64,000 nt of DNA from Anaerolineae bacterium UTCFX2 (GCA_002050125.1 MWTA01000084.1:38629-102628), one strand, 5' to 3'; shown: positions 1 to 8,159, numbered from the stretch's first letter. Numbers and translations: made by a program. Notes: a model not told the origin generated them from the letters alone.

Positions 1-95
1 TGAGGCGTGATGGGGTACCCGAAATAAGCCTGCACACCAGCGCGAACCGCTGCCTCAGCCATTGCTCGATTGCCTTCAAGTAATTCACGTGCCAT
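1..95 (-). CDS. 2-oxoacid:ferredoxin oxidoreductase, alpha subunit (N-terminal fragment, cut by window edge)
   Basis: Only the first 31 codons are inside the window, read leftwards from an ATG at 95. A GGAGG ribosome site lies just upstream. The peptide starts MARELLEGN and runs into [16 protein letters not shown]. This is the hallmark start of the pyrimidine-binding alpha chain (KorA/VorB/PorA) of CoA-acylating 2-oxoacid:ferredoxin oxidoreductases, where GYPITP is near-invariant. It follows the ferredoxin-like subunit at 112-348 by 16 bp, so both belong to one operon. The enzyme would oxidise a 2-oxoacid to acyl-CoA and reduce ferredoxin in the cytoplasm. Which 2-oxoacid is used cannot be told from this fragment. 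Confidence 0.85.
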   Translation of the reverse strand, partial: MARELLEGNRAMAEAAVRAGVQAYFGYPITP

Positions 96-111
96 TTCAG
101 ATCCTCCGGGG

Positions 112-348
112 TCAGGCTTTGACGCGCACAGGCGTCTGCCGAAAAACGGTAATGGCGGCTTCAGGACAGACCACCGCGCAGATCGCACAACCGGTGCAGC
201 CATCTGCAATCAGATGAACCGGGTGAAATCCCTTGGGTGTAAAAACCTCCATGTCCAGCGCCAAGACATTTTGGGGGCATTCTTCTATACACAGTTCGCA
301 GCCTTTACAAAACCGGTGGTCCACTTCGATCCAACCCTTAACTGGCAT
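112..348 (-). CDS. 2 x [4Fe-4S] ferredoxin-like delta subunit of a 2-oxoacid:ferredoxin oxidoreductase
   Basis: A 78-residue protein with two CxxCxxCxxxCP clusters: [12 protein letters not shown] near residue 15 and [12 protein letters not shown] near residue 51. This is the bacterial-type dicluster ferredoxin fold used as the delta subunit (KorD/VorC) of 2-oxoacid:ferredoxin oxidoreductases. It carries electrons from the TPP/Fe-S core to free ferredoxin. The ATG at 348 has a strong AAAGGAGG site seven bases upstream. The alpha subunit follows after 16 bp. An independent ferredoxin is possible, but the neighbour makes the subunit role more likely. The promoter should lie in 349-557; I see no convincing -35/-10 pair there. 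Confidence 0.85.
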   Translation of the reverse strand: MPVKGWIEVDHRFCKGCELCIEECPQNVLALDMEVFTPKGFHPVHLIADGCTGCAICAVVCPEAAITVFRQTPVRVKA

Positions 349-557
349 TCAGACCTCCTTTGAATAGTATCGCTGAAACAAATCTAACCATGTTTATCTC
401 ATTAAACACCCCCCATTAGCATTTTGCTAGTGCCAACTGTCATCATTCAGGAATACAAAAATCATTGGCGGCGCTTGCTGTTCTCGCTCCTGGCTGCCTT
501 TATTGTGTGGATAACCCAAAAGCGTGGAGGTGATAGAGAAAGAAATCGGTTGAAGTT
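349..557. other. Intergenic stretch with a small palindrome and one DnaA-like 9-mer
   Basis: About 209 bp between the start of the ferredoxin-like gene and the end of the solute-binding protein gene. It holds a 13-bp palindrome, TAGCA-TTT-TGCTA at 417-429, and a single perfect DnaA-box 9-mer (TTATCCACA on the minus strand) at 506-514. Neither can be assigned a role; one DnaA box does not make an origin. The promoter of the ferredoxin/oxidoreductase operon is expected here. Confidence 0.35.
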
Positions 558-1865
558 TCAAGGCTGTGCGAGAGGGGTGGATTGTGCGCTTTGTGCCAGG
601 ATAGCATCCTGCGCATTTTGAAGCGCTTGCTCGACGGGCAAGCTATGTTCAAAAAATGCGCGCAGGGCGGTCTCGATGTTTTGCTGATAAATGGAGAGCT
701 CGGGAAAGTTAGGATATGCAGTTCCACCAGACAACGCAATCATCGCCTGGGTTACCAGATTTGCAGAAGCGGAATTGTCCAGATATACCTGATTAGCGCT
801 GGGGATGAGCCCGTTTTTCGCCAACAGCGTCTGCGCTTCGGGCGAGACCAGATATTCCATGAATTCTATGGCTGCTCTTCGGTCTGCGGGGTTTGCGTTT
901 GAATTCAGGTATATGTCCTCAGAGAGCACATAACCGGAAAGATGTCCGCTTCCATACCGCGGCCATGGGTCAATTGCCAGTTTTTCGGCGCCGATTGCCT
1001 CTTCCAGCGCGGCTAAATTCCAGGTCCCATCGATAATCCAGCCTACTTTTCCAGCTTTGAACCGTTCAAGATCGTCGTCGGAATAAGTGGCGGTTGGACC
1101 AGCCTGTTCAAATGATTTGAGCAATTCGAGCCATGCTACGCCCTTGCTGTTGTTGAACCCTGGCAAGCCGTTCGAGTCGATTAGCTGCCCTCCGATTCCG
1201 TTCAAATGGGCGCTGGAATACAAGAAGCTGCGTTCCAGGTATGCCCCAATCACGTCGCCTTGAGACGAAGTCTGAGCCAATAAAACCAGATCATCGAATG
1301 TATCTGGCTTAATGGTGATGATGTCTTTGTTGCGAAACAGGACCACGCCCTGGATTGAGTAGGGCAGTCCAATCAGTTTCCCTTCCTGATTGGCTGTTTC
1401 CAAAGCAGGCTGGTTGAGCGTGTCGAGAACATTCGTATCAATCTCAGTCGTGAGATCTGCGACCAGCTTCTGGTCGTAAAGCAAGGGTCCCCATTCTGGT
1501 GGGGCAAGGAGCAAAGTCGGACCGATCCCCTCGCGCGAATCAGCTGCGAACCGATCCAAGAGCGTTTCCTGCGGGATGTACATCACATCGAACATCACGT
1601 TCGGATGAAAAGCTTGAAAATTCTTGATGATTTGAGCCAGAACCGGTAGCTTCGCTTCATCCCACGAGTGCCGAATCGAAACCGTGCCGCGCAGAATCTC
1701 CTCCGTGGGGAAGACCGTTCTGACGGGGGGGCGGCTGGGCGTGTTTACGATTGTGTCTGGTAGTTCTGGGATGGCTTGCGATGTGATATCAGCCGGTTTA
1801 CATGCTGCTAAAGCGAGGAATAAAACTACAACCCAGAGACAAAAAACAGACCTCGCGCCGTGCAT
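558..1865 (-). CDS. ABC-transporter extracellular solute-binding lipoprotein (family 1, sugar type)
   Basis: A 435-residue secreted lipoprotein. A hydrophobic signal peptide ends in the lipobox LAAC near residue 22, followed by a Pro/Thr-rich linker. The body has the order of family 1 solute-binding proteins (MalE type): an early segment on FHPNVMFDVMYIPQE, a hinge with GLPYSIQGVVLFRNKD, a central WLELLKSFEQAGPT, then a GKVGWIIDGTWNL block and C-terminal SPEAQTLLAKNGLIPS. Such proteins deliver sugars or oligosaccharides to an ABC importer. No permease or ATPase gene is adjacent, so the substrate is open. The ATG at 1865 has no Shine-Dalgarno site and sits 7 nt after a TATAGT box. Confidence 0.85.
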   Translation of the reverse strand: MHGARSVFCLWVVVLFLALAACKPADITSQAIPELPDTIVNTPSRPPVRTVFPTEEILRGTVSIRHSWDEAKLPVLAQIIKNFQAFHPNVMFDVMYIPQETLLDRFAADSREGIGPTLLLAPPEWGPLLYDQKLVADLTTEIDTNVLDTLNQPALETANQEGKLIGLPYSIQGVVLFRNKDIITIKPDTFDDLVLLAQTSSQGDVIGAYLERSFLYSSAHLNGIGGQLIDSNGLPGFNNSKGVAWLELLKSFEQAGPTATYSDDDLERFKAGKVGWIIDGTWNLAALEEAIGAEKLAIDPWPRYGSGHLSGYVLSEDIYLNSNANPADRRAAIEFMEYLVSPEAQTLLAKNGLIPSANQVYLDNSASANLVTQAMIALSGGTAYPNFPELSIYQQNIETALRAFFEHSLPVEQALQNAQDAILAQSAQSTPLAQP

Positions 1866-1872
1866 GGAAATA

Positions 1873-1923
1873 ACTATACCAGGGTATCAGCGGTTTTTCA
1901 AGTTTAGCGATATCCATTATAAT
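1873..1923. promoter_or_regulatory. Divergent, overlapping leaderless promoters for the solute-binding protein and the DapA-family gene
   Basis: Minus strand: TTGAAA (1896-1901), 17-bp spacer, TATAGT (1873-1878), then 7 nt to the ATG at 1865. Plus strand: TTTTCA (1895-1900), 17-bp spacer, TATAAT (1918-1923), then 6 nt to the ATG at 1930. The two -35 boxes overlap on opposite strands, so both polymerases would compete for the same spot. Neither gene has a Shine-Dalgarno sequence and transcription would start at or next to each ATG. Confidence 0.7.
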
Positions 1924-1929
1924 CTGTAT

Positions 1930-2853
1930 ATGAACGATTCATCCGAGATAAACGGCGTATTTGCGGCAGCGTTGACCCCACTGCATGAAAATGGATCGCT
2001 GGCTGAGGAAGAATTACCCGGCTTGCTCAAATTCCTCGCGCAACGCGGAGCCAACGGGGCGTTGCTGCTCGGAACCACGGGCGAAGGGCCGTCTTTCTCT
2101 CCGGAGGAACGGATCCGGATCGTCCGGGCGGGTATGCAGATTCGCCGGGAATTTCCGCATTTCAAGATTCTGGTAGGCAGCGGCACGCCGAGCCTGGAAG
2201 AGACGATTTCTATTAATAAAGCTGTTTTTGATTTGGGGGTTGACGGTGTGGTCGTGCTGCCCCCGTATTTCTTTCGAAATGCGCCCGAAGCTGGAATATT
2301 CGAATGGTTTTCGCAGGCGCTGCGGAGATCGGCGCCCACGGGCAAGGCTTTTCTCGTTTATCATATCCCCTCGCTGAGCGGCATAAATCTTTCAATGGAT
2401 TTCTTTGACCGCCTCTTGACGTCATTTCCGGATCATTGCATCGGGATGAAAGATTCGAGCGCAGATCCGGATTTTGCGCGCCAACTGGGTCAACGCTTTG
2501 GATCCGCATTGAAGGTTTTTAATGGCACCGATTCGCTGTTCGATCTGGCGCTCGAAAACGCGGCTGCGGGATGTATCACCGCGATGGCTAATCTCAGATC
2601 GCCCGACTTGCGCCTGATTTGGAACGCGCGCCGGCAAGAGAAGGTAGATCTCGCGGCGAAGGAGCGGGTGGTGCGCGGGCGGCTTCTGATGGAGCGTTTT
2701 CCTCCCAACCCGCCGCTCTATAAGGCGTTAATTCACCGTCTGCATGGCTTTCCATTATGGAACGTCCGACCTCCATTGGTTGATCTACCGCCGGCTCAGG
2801 TCGAGACTATACTTGCTCAAGTTCTTTCCGAGGCGCCGGAATTTTCCGCGTAA
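1930..2853 (+). CDS. Dihydrodipicolinate synthase / N-acetylneuraminate lyase family protein
   Basis: A 307-residue class I aldolase of the DapA family, cytoplasmic (beta/alpha)8 barrel. Visible motifs are GTTGEGPSFSPEER (the GTTGE substrate loop), VVLPPYFF, FLVYHIPSLSG (position of the catalytic tyrosine) and GMKDSSAD (Schiff-base lysine). The family condenses or cleaves pyruvate with aldehydes; DapA itself makes the lysine precursor. Many paralogs handle other substrates and no lysine gene is nearby, so the substrate is not assigned. A longer reading frame begins at 1684, but the family start and the promoter position both favour the ATG at 1930. The start looks leaderless. Confidence 0.85.
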   Translation: MNDSSEINGVFAAALTPLHENGSLAEEELPGLLKFLAQRGANGALLLGTTGEGPSFSPEERIRIVRAGMQIRREFPHFKILVGSGTPSLEETISINKAVFDLGVDGVVVLPPYFFRNAPEAGIFEWFSQALRRSAPTGKAFLVYHIPSLSGINLSMDFFDRLLTSFPDHCIGMKDSSADPDFARQLGQRFGSALKVFNGTDSLFDLALENAAAGCITAMANLRSPDLRLIWNARRQEKVDLAAKERVVRGRLLMERFPPNPPLYKALIHRLHGFPLWNVRPPLVDLPPAQVETILAQVLSEAPEFSA

Positions 2854-2891
2854 GAGCGTTGCTCTAGAGCCTTGCTCTAAAGCAACGCTCT
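2853..2891 (+). terminator. Long stem-loop directly after the DapA-family gene
   Basis: A nearly perfect 39-nt hairpin that begins on the last base of the stop codon. An 11-bp outer stem (2853-2863 with 2881-2891) is followed by a C/A mismatch, a 6-bp inner stem TAGAGC/GCTCTA and a CTT loop. No run of T follows, so it is not a classic intrinsic terminator. It could stabilise the 3' end, act as a processing site or terminate with a factor. Confidence 0.5.
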
Positions 2892-2912
2892 CAGCTCATT
2901 GGGAATGATATT

Positions 2913-5420
2913 TTGATAGAAGACGGAGTTTCACAGAAGAACCGCATCAGATTGTTGGCGGTTAATCTGGTTTTGCTGGTGGTTTGCGCTCTGGGATTAC
3001 TTCTGACGATTGCTGGCTATCTCGTGTTAAAACCCAGGGCATTTCGGTCCATGGCTCCAACGGCAACCCACACACTGCGCCCAACCCTGACCTGGACGCA
3101 GTTTCCAACGGCTACGCTTACGCCGACGCCCAGCGCGACTTCGCGGCAAACTTCAACCCCGACGCCGACGCAGACGTTGATCTTCACATCAACGCCTGCG
3201 TCAACCGACTTTCCTCTGCGGACTTTTCTGCCCAGCCTGACGCCGGCGGCGGCGCTGGTTTACGACGGCGCGTACCAACTGTTGGATTGGGACGAGTTCA
3301 GAGCCGACCACATGGCTTTGACTATGCAGGGTTTTCCGCAAGGGATGCTATCCGAGTTGAAGCCAGACCAAGAGGTGGCGTACTTTCAAGCCTATCAATA
3401 TCCCGCGTTCGCTTATCGTGAAGCCTTGCTGCAATTCCCGGAAGCGTCGGCAGCGGAACGCTGGCGCTGGGCGCTGGCGTATAACTCAATGCTGACGGGG
3501 AGCGCTAAGGCGGGCGAGCTGTACGCCGGGTTAATCGCAGACAACTTGAATCGGGGTCAGACGAGCATTGAGGAGCTTTATGCCTGGTTTCCGATCCAGG
3601 AGTCGGCGCTGACCTTATTCTTGGTTCAGGGATCATTGCCGCCGGGGCGCCTGGAAAGTTACATTGTCGAGCTTCGCGGGCTGGGCGGCAGTTCGTTTAT
3701 CTGGCTGCTCAGGAAGAGCGCGGGTTATGAAGCCTATTCAATTTGGACACGTTTCGATTTTGTCCATCCCCGCCGCACAAATTGGATCCTGGCAGATCTC
3801 GACAATAACCCCTCGAACGGTCCGGAAATGGCAATTTACCAATCGACATTGGGAGATGAAACGACGCTGCAACCCGTACAGGTGATTAGCCTCGCCAAAG
3901 CGCCGCCCGTGCAACTGCCCTTCATTCCGGGTAAAGATATTTTTGAGATTGGAACTCAATACCAAAACTATTGGGCGGTGCAGACGGACCACTCTGGCGT
4001 GAATGAGCTGATATTTCGACCGGTTGTTTTCCCAACCTGTCCATTAGAAATCAAACTCCCATTTCGGTGGAATGGGTTGTATTTCAAGCGGGCCGCGCAG
4101 CAAATCGAATTCGCGGGTCTTCCCAAAAACCCGGGCATGTGCGAACCGCTTATTGACATATCCGACCGCTTCTGGGAACCAGAGACAACCGCAGGCTTGA
4201 TGGAAACCCTGCTCCCACAGTGGCCCCCCGAAAAAGACGCCAATGGCGAGCCGTATCCGCCGGACGCGCTCGATGAGTGGAAATATCGGCTGGGCGTTTT
4301 ATATGCATTATCGGGCAAGTTCGACCTTGCTGTAAATTATCTCGATGAAGTGGTGAATAATCCAACGACGGCGAACAGCCGCTGGATCGATCCCGCACAT
4401 CAATTTCTCGCGGCGTATCATAAGCCGGAGGACATTTACAACGCTTGCTGGCTTGCCCCTTACTGCGATCCAGCGCATGCGATTCGGTTTCTGACGCGCC
4501 AGATCCCAAGCAGCGTCGATGCCCTGCAATACTTGCGAAATTGGGGCGTGCAGATTGTATCTTCTGGCTTTTTTGATTTCGATGACGATGATGAAGGCGA
4601 GCGTTGGTTTACGGTGCGTAACTCGCCCAATCAAAAGTTGGATTTCTGGATTCTTGCGCGTAGCAAAGGCTATCATCAAGCGCTTGAGGTCGGCATTGTC
4701 GAGACCCGAATTCCTACGATCAATTTTATCGAGGAGCCCTTTATCGCCGATGAGGGATTGTCATATCAACCGGCGGCGCTTCTGGACGGCAAGATCTCAT
4801 TTAGTATGCAGCGTTTCCCCGATACGCGCGAGTCTTTCTTGGTCCAGGTGCCTCTGCGCAAAGAATATCCAAGCCGGTTTTTTGAACCCTTGTTCAACTA
4901 CCGAGATGCGCTGTTTACGGGAACTTCTCCCGATTTGATCCAGAAAAAGCTGGAAGACTTACAAGATTTCCCCGGTCTGCTGTGTAAAAGTACCTGGAGT
5001 TGTGATGAGTATTATTACTTATTAGGATTGGCGAGCGAACTGGCTGGCGACGCGCAGACCGCGGTGGAGAATTACCAGCGGCTCTGGCTGGATTACACAA
5101 AAAGTCCCTTTACGCAGATGGCGCGCTTAAAGCTGGATCCGATCGGTGGACTGCCTACCGCCACTGAAATTCCAACATCAACCCCGCTGCCGGTCATTCC
5201 AACGCCCACGGAGACGATCTTCATTACCCCAACCCCAACGATAACCGGAACGCCGCCGACTGCAACCCCAAGCGGCGAGGTGAGCCTCACCCCAACAGTG
5301 ACTGGCACAGTTCCTACAGGTACACCCTCACCAACGGTGACGAGCTCTCCCGGATCTACTCAACCTTATCCGCAGCCGAATGACATCCCTTCAGCCACTC
5401 CCTATCCCCCTAATACCTAA
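2913..5420 (+). CDS. Large membrane-anchored surface protein with Thr/Pro linkers and TPR-like repeats (function unknown)
   Basis: An 835-residue protein starting at a TTG; no better in-frame start is seen. One membrane segment (about residues 14-40) is followed by a Thr/Pro-rich linker to about 112. A large extracellular part then has an acidic stretch (FDFDDDDEGE, about residue 553) and two TPR-like helical pairs near residues 455-480 and 690-730. The protein ends in a second long Thr/Pro/Ser tail that is not followed by a membrane segment. It resembles other Anaerolineae surface proteins in build only. The octanoyltransferase gene follows after 16 bp. No catalytic motif was found, so no function is proposed. 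Confidence 0.7.
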   Translation: MIEDGVSQKNRIRLLAVNLVLLVVCALGLLLTIAGYLVLKPRAFRSMAPTATHTLRPTLTWTQFPTATLTPTPSATSRQTSTPTPTQTLIFTSTPASTDFPLRTFLPSLTPAAALVYDGAYQLLDWDEFRADHMALTMQGFPQGMLSELKPDQEVAYFQAYQYPAFAYREALLQFPEASAAERWRWALAYNSMLTGSAKAGELYAGLIADNLNRGQTSIEELYAWFPIQESALTLFLVQGSLPPGRLESYIVELRGLGGSSFIWLLRKSAGYEAYSIWTRFDFVHPRRTNWILADLDNNPSNGPEMAIYQSTLGDETTLQPVQVISLAKAPPVQLPFIPGKDIFEIGTQYQNYWAVQTDHSGVNELIFRPVVFPTCPLEIKLPFRWNGLYFKRAAQQIEFAGLPKNPGMCEPLIDISDRFWEPETTAGLMETLLPQWPPEKDANGEPYPPDALDEWKYRLGVLYALSGKFDLAVNYLDEVVNNPTTANSRWIDPAHQFLAAYHKPEDIYNACWLAPYCDPAHAIRFLTRQIPSSVDALQYLRNWGVQIVSSGFFDFDDDDEGERWFTVRNSPNQKLDFWILARSKGYHQALEVGIVETRIPTINFIEEPFIADEGLSYQPAALLDGKISFSMQRFPDTRESFLVQVPLRKEYPSRFFEPLFNYRDALFTGTSPDLIQKKLEDLQDFPGLLCKSTWSCDEYYYLLGLASELAGDAQTAVENYQRLWLDYTKSPFTQMARLKLDPIGGLPTATEIPTSTPLPVIPTPTETIFITPTPTITGTPPTATPSGEVSLTPTVTGTVPTGTPSPTVTSSPGSTQPYPQPNDIPSATPYPPNT

Positions 5421-5436
5421 TTCGGAGAGTCTGCAA

Positions 5437-6288
5437 ATGGTCTTTTCACGGTCACAATGGCGGCTAATTCTGCATCCACCCAAGCGCGGCGCCTGGAATA
5501 TGGCGGTCGACGAGGCGATCCTGGAAGCGGTTGGCCGCGCGGAAGCGCTGCCTACACTGCGTTTGTACGCCTGGTCTCCCCCATGCCTGTCGCTGGGATA
5601 TGCTCAATCCTTGGGTGATGTGGATCAGGAGGCTCTGGCTACGCTCGGCTGGGATATCGTGCGGAGACCAACGGGCGGCAGGGCAATCCTGCACACGGAC
5701 GAACTCACATATTCGGTTATCGGGCCGCCCGATGACCCGCGGCTGTCAAACGGGGTGCTTGAAAGTTATCGGAATCTTTCAAGAGCGCTGCTGCGCGGTC
5801 TCACAACGTTGGGTATCAATGCGGAATCGGTAGAAATAAACCCGCAAACAGGGGCTAATGAAACTTCAAAGGAAAGTAAAAAGACACCGAACCCGATCTG
5901 TTTCGAAGTCCCCTCGAATTTCGAGATCACGTTGAATGGAAAAAAACTGATCGGCAGCGCTCAGGCGCGGCGAAAAGAAGGGGTTTTGCAGCACGGCACA
6001 TTGCCATTGCACGGGGATCATACACGCATCATCCAAGCGCTGCGTTTCTCAGACGAGAATACCCGCCAACGCGCCAGAACCAGATTGCTGGAAAGAGCCA
6101 CAACGGTTCAATTGGGGACCGGGCGAGAACTCGAATGGGAGCGGGCAGCGGAATCGATTGTGAAAGCGTTTCAAACCGAGCTTTCGCTGGATTTTATTCC
6201 CGGGGAATTGAGTTCCAGTGAGGTCGCAAGAGCTCGTGAATTAGAAAATGTGAAGTACAGTAACCTGGATTGGACCGGCAGGTCGTGA
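5437..6288 (+). CDS. lipM: Octanoyltransferase LipM-type / lipoate-protein ligase family
   Basis: A 283-residue member of the biotin/lipoate transferase fold. RRPTGGRAILH (about residues 75-85) is the family glycine-rich signature. ICFEVPSNFEI places a cysteine where LipM has its catalytic acyl-thioester cysteine (CFxxPSxxEI). GSAQARRKEGVLQHG carries the conserved GSAQ lysine-loop. LipM moves octanoate from acyl carrier protein to GcvH or E2 lipoyl domains. The cysteine favours LipM over LplA-type ligase. ATG 5437 has a GGAGAG site upstream. A longer frame from 5380 overlaps the upstream gene and is less likely. It ends only 4 bp from the convergent gene at 6293. Confidence 0.85.
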   Translation: MVFSRSQWRLILHPPKRGAWNMAVDEAILEAVGRAEALPTLRLYAWSPPCLSLGYAQSLGDVDQEALATLGWDIVRRPTGGRAILHTDELTYSVIGPPDDPRLSNGVLESYRNLSRALLRGLTTLGINAESVEINPQTGANETSKESKKTPNPICFEVPSNFEITLNGKKLIGSAQARRKEGVLQHGTLPLHGDHTRIIQALRFSDENTRQRARTRLLERATTVQLGTGRELEWERAAESIVKAFQTELSLDFIPGELSSSEVARARELENVKYSNLDWTGRS

Positions 6289-6292
6289 GTCC

Positions 6293-6988
6293 TTAGGGTG
6301 TCGGCGTGGGGGTTGCGGGTCGTTCTGGATAGACGAAGATTACCTCCGGATAACCCAGGTCTTTCAATAACCGGCTGAGAAAAGTCTCCCCATTTTGGCG
6401 GGCAAGTTCGAGAATACCGTCTTCCATTGCAGCGGCTTCGATCTCATCTTCTGCAACGGCGCGCGCCGCGGATTCGAGATGGATGTCCCCTTTGGTCAGC
6501 AAGCCTCTATCGCGGTCATAAACGTATGATTTCTCGTTATCCAGGGTTGCGACAAACACCTCCGGTTCTGGAAGTGATAGGAACAGCATCCCGTCTTTAA
6601 TTTCAATCCGATCCGCGCCTAATTTGCTCAAATCAAACCCAGCAATCACATTTCCATGAGCAACGAAGATCAGCTTATCTCCAAAGAGGCGTGAAATGGC
6701 GTTTTCTTGATTCTTCTCAGCCGTAATGACCTTTTCTACCGTAAATTGAATCGTCTCAAGGCGGGCGAGCGAACGGATATCCCGGATGATCGTCAACGGC
6801 GATGGCAGGATTGTCGGGGTGGGGTTTAACACGGACGATACTTGTGTCGCCAACTCCCCGGTCATCGATTGGACCGGCGAGACCGTTTTTTGCAGCATAT
6901 CGTACAGCGCCCAAGCAAAAAACAGCATGATAGCCATCATGATCGCCAGAATGCTGACAACCAGAAACCAACCTTTCTTTTCGTCCAT
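6293..6988 (-). CDS. DUF4230-type membrane-anchored protein
   Basis: A 231-residue protein with one N-terminal membrane helix (about residues 6-30, LVVSILAIMMAIMLFFAWAL) and an outside domain with the pattern of DUF4230: a start on LARLETIQFTVEKVI, a central GNVIAGFDLSKL, then VFVATLDNEKSYVYDRDRG and a C-terminal helix ending in a YPEVIFVYP strand. It closes with a short Pro/Thr tail. The function of the family is not known. ATG 6988 is chosen because a TATAAT box at 6996-7001 ends 7 nt before it and because an upstream start at 7066 would put the promoter inside the gene. It would be a leaderless message. Confidence 0.7.
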   Translation of the reverse strand: MDEKKGWFLVVSILAIMMAIMLFFAWALYDMLQKTVSPVQSMTGELATQVSSVLNPTPTILPSPLTIIRDIRSLARLETIQFTVEKVITAEKNQENAISRLFGDKLIFVAHGNVIAGFDLSKLGADRIEIKDGMLFLSLPEPEVFVATLDNEKSYVYDRDRGLLTKGDIHLESAARAVAEDEIEAAAMEDGILELARQNGETFLSRLLKDLGYPEVIFVYPERPATPTPTP

Positions 6989-6995
6989 GACCTCG

Positions 6996-7001
6996 ATTAT
7001 A
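6996..7001 (-). promoter_or_regulatory. -10 box (TATAAT) 7 nt before the DUF4230 gene start
   Basis: A perfect TATAAT on the minus strand ends 7 nt from the ATG at 6988, so transcription should start at the ATG. The -35 region (ATTTCA or TTTCAT, 16-17 bp upstream) is weak. No Shine-Dalgarno sequence could fit. Confidence 0.55.
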
Positions 7002-7039
7002 CTATTGACATTCCTGAATGAAATCGAGCTTTTGACGTA

Positions 7040-7327
7040 ATGCCCGTTGGAATCCTCACGGTTCAATTGGAATTAGCTGGATGTGGTTCCTTGAAGGAAA
7101 AGCGCGGCAGATTACAGCCTTTGCTCACGCGCCTTCAGCGCGAGTTCAATATCTCAATCGCAGAAGTGGATTTCCTGGATTCCTGGCAAAGCGCCCTGGT
7201 TGCCTGCGCCGTCGTGAGCAACAATGGGCGGCACAATCAGCGATCATTGCAGCAGGTCGTCCGCTGGATCGAGGAAAACTGGCCGGACGTAGAAGTGGTC
7301 GATGAACGGATCGAGTTGCTTTTTTAG
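7040..7327 (+). CDS. DUF503 family protein (YlxP-like)
   Basis: A 95-residue protein whose start (GILTVQLELAGCGSLKEKRGRLQPLLTRLQREFNISIAEVD, here broken for reading: GILTVQLEL then SLKEKR then REFNISIAEVD) and end (WIEENWPDVEVVDERIELLF) are the full-length pattern of DUF503. Members such as YlxP in Firmicutes lie near translation factor and ribosome-maturation genes; the biochemical role is not established. It is divergent from the DUF4230 gene, whose start is 51 bp away. It is followed after 27 bp by the SDR gene on the same strand, so the two may be co-transcribed. No clear ribosome site is seen. Confidence 0.85.
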   Translation: MPVGILTVQLELAGCGSLKEKRGRLQPLLTRLQREFNISIAEVDFLDSWQSALVACAVVSNNGRHNQRSLQQVVRWIEENWPDVEVVDERIELLF

Positions 7328-7354
7328 GAAAACAATAATTTTCGGAGGATCATT

Positions 7355-8146
7355 ATGGATTTAGGTTTGGCAGGGTTGCGTGTGCTTGTAACTGGTGGTA
7401 GCAGCGGGCTGGGTTTTGCAACTGCGCTGGAATTAGCGCGCGAGGGCGCACTGGTCGCGGTCAACAGCCGCGATCTGGGGCGGATTGAACAAGCAATCGA
7501 GAAAATCAAAAATGAGACCGGGCAGGTTGCCATCGCGGCAGCGGGAGATTTAACAATCGCCTCCGAACCAGCCCGCATCGTGACTGAAGCGGCTGAAACG
7601 CTGGGCGGGCTCGATTTGTTGCTCACCAATGCAGGAGGACCGCCTCAGGGCAAATTTGAAACCTTTGATGATGAGGCTTGGGACAACGCGGTGCAGCTCT
7701 CCTTTCTGAGCCACGTGCGCTTGATTCGCGCCGCGCTACCGTATCTGAGAAAATCCTTGGCGCCCAGCGTGCTGACGGTCACGTCTCTTTCTGTGAAGCA
7801 ACCCATCCCGGATTTGATCCTGTCCAACAGCGTGCGTTCCGCTACGATTGGTCTCACGAAAAGTCTCGCGCTCGAAATTGGCGGCGAGGGGATCCGGTTT
7901 AATTCGATCTTGCCGGCGTGGACGGAGACCGAGCGCGTTCAGGCGTTGATGCAGCACCGGGCGTTATCGCGGGGCACCACAATCGAGGAAGAAATTCAAA
8001 GACAGGCTGCTTCCAGCGCGCTGGGGCGAATGGGGCGTGCGGAGGAATTTGGGCGCGTGGCAGCTTTTCTATTATCGCCAGCAGCCTCATATCTTACAGG
8101 CATGATGCTTTCGTTTGATGGAGGGATGTACCGGGGAATTTATTGA
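7355..8146 (+). CDS. Atypical short-chain dehydrogenase/reductase lacking the YxxxK pair
   Basis: A 263-residue SDR-fold protein. The cofactor motif TGGSSGLG (about residues 13-20) and NAGG at about 92 are intact, and VTSLSV supplies a serine-region strand. Where typical SDRs have YxxxK, this protein reads SNSVRSATIGLTKSL, so the tyrosine is missing and an arginine replaces the lysine. A known SDR subgroup, usually annotated as 3-oxoacyl-ACP reductase, shares this SNxxR pattern. It may bind NAD(P)H and act on an unknown substrate by a changed mechanism, or not be a reductase. An AGGAT-rich ribosome site precedes ATG 7355. Confidence 0.8.
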   Translation: MDLGLAGLRVLVTGGSSGLGFATALELAREGALVAVNSRDLGRIEQAIEKIKNETGQVAIAAAGDLTIASEPARIVTEAAETLGGLDLLLTNAGGPPQGKFETFDDEAWDNAVQLSFLSHVRLIRAALPYLRKSLAPSVLTVTSLSVKQPIPDLILSNSVRSATIGLTKSLALEIGGEGIRFNSILPAWTETERVQALMQHRALSRGTTIEEEIQRQAASSALGRMGRAEEFGRVAAFLLSPAASYLTGMMLSFDGGMYRGIY

Positions 8147-8159
8147 TCTGTACCAAAAC

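Noticed and set aside
417..446. Sigma-54 promoter upstream of the ferredoxin gene (TTGGCAC ... TGC)
   Set aside because: The distance between the GG and GC pairs is two bases too long for a -24/-12 promoter.
506..514. Perfect DnaA box as a replication origin
   Set aside because: Only one perfect box, no cluster, no AT-rich unwinding region and no dnaA/dnaN/gyrB nearby.
1684..1929. N-terminal extension of 82 codons on the DapA-family gene
   Set aside because: It overlaps the oppositely oriented solute-binding protein gene and its promoter, and the family begins at the ATG of 1930.
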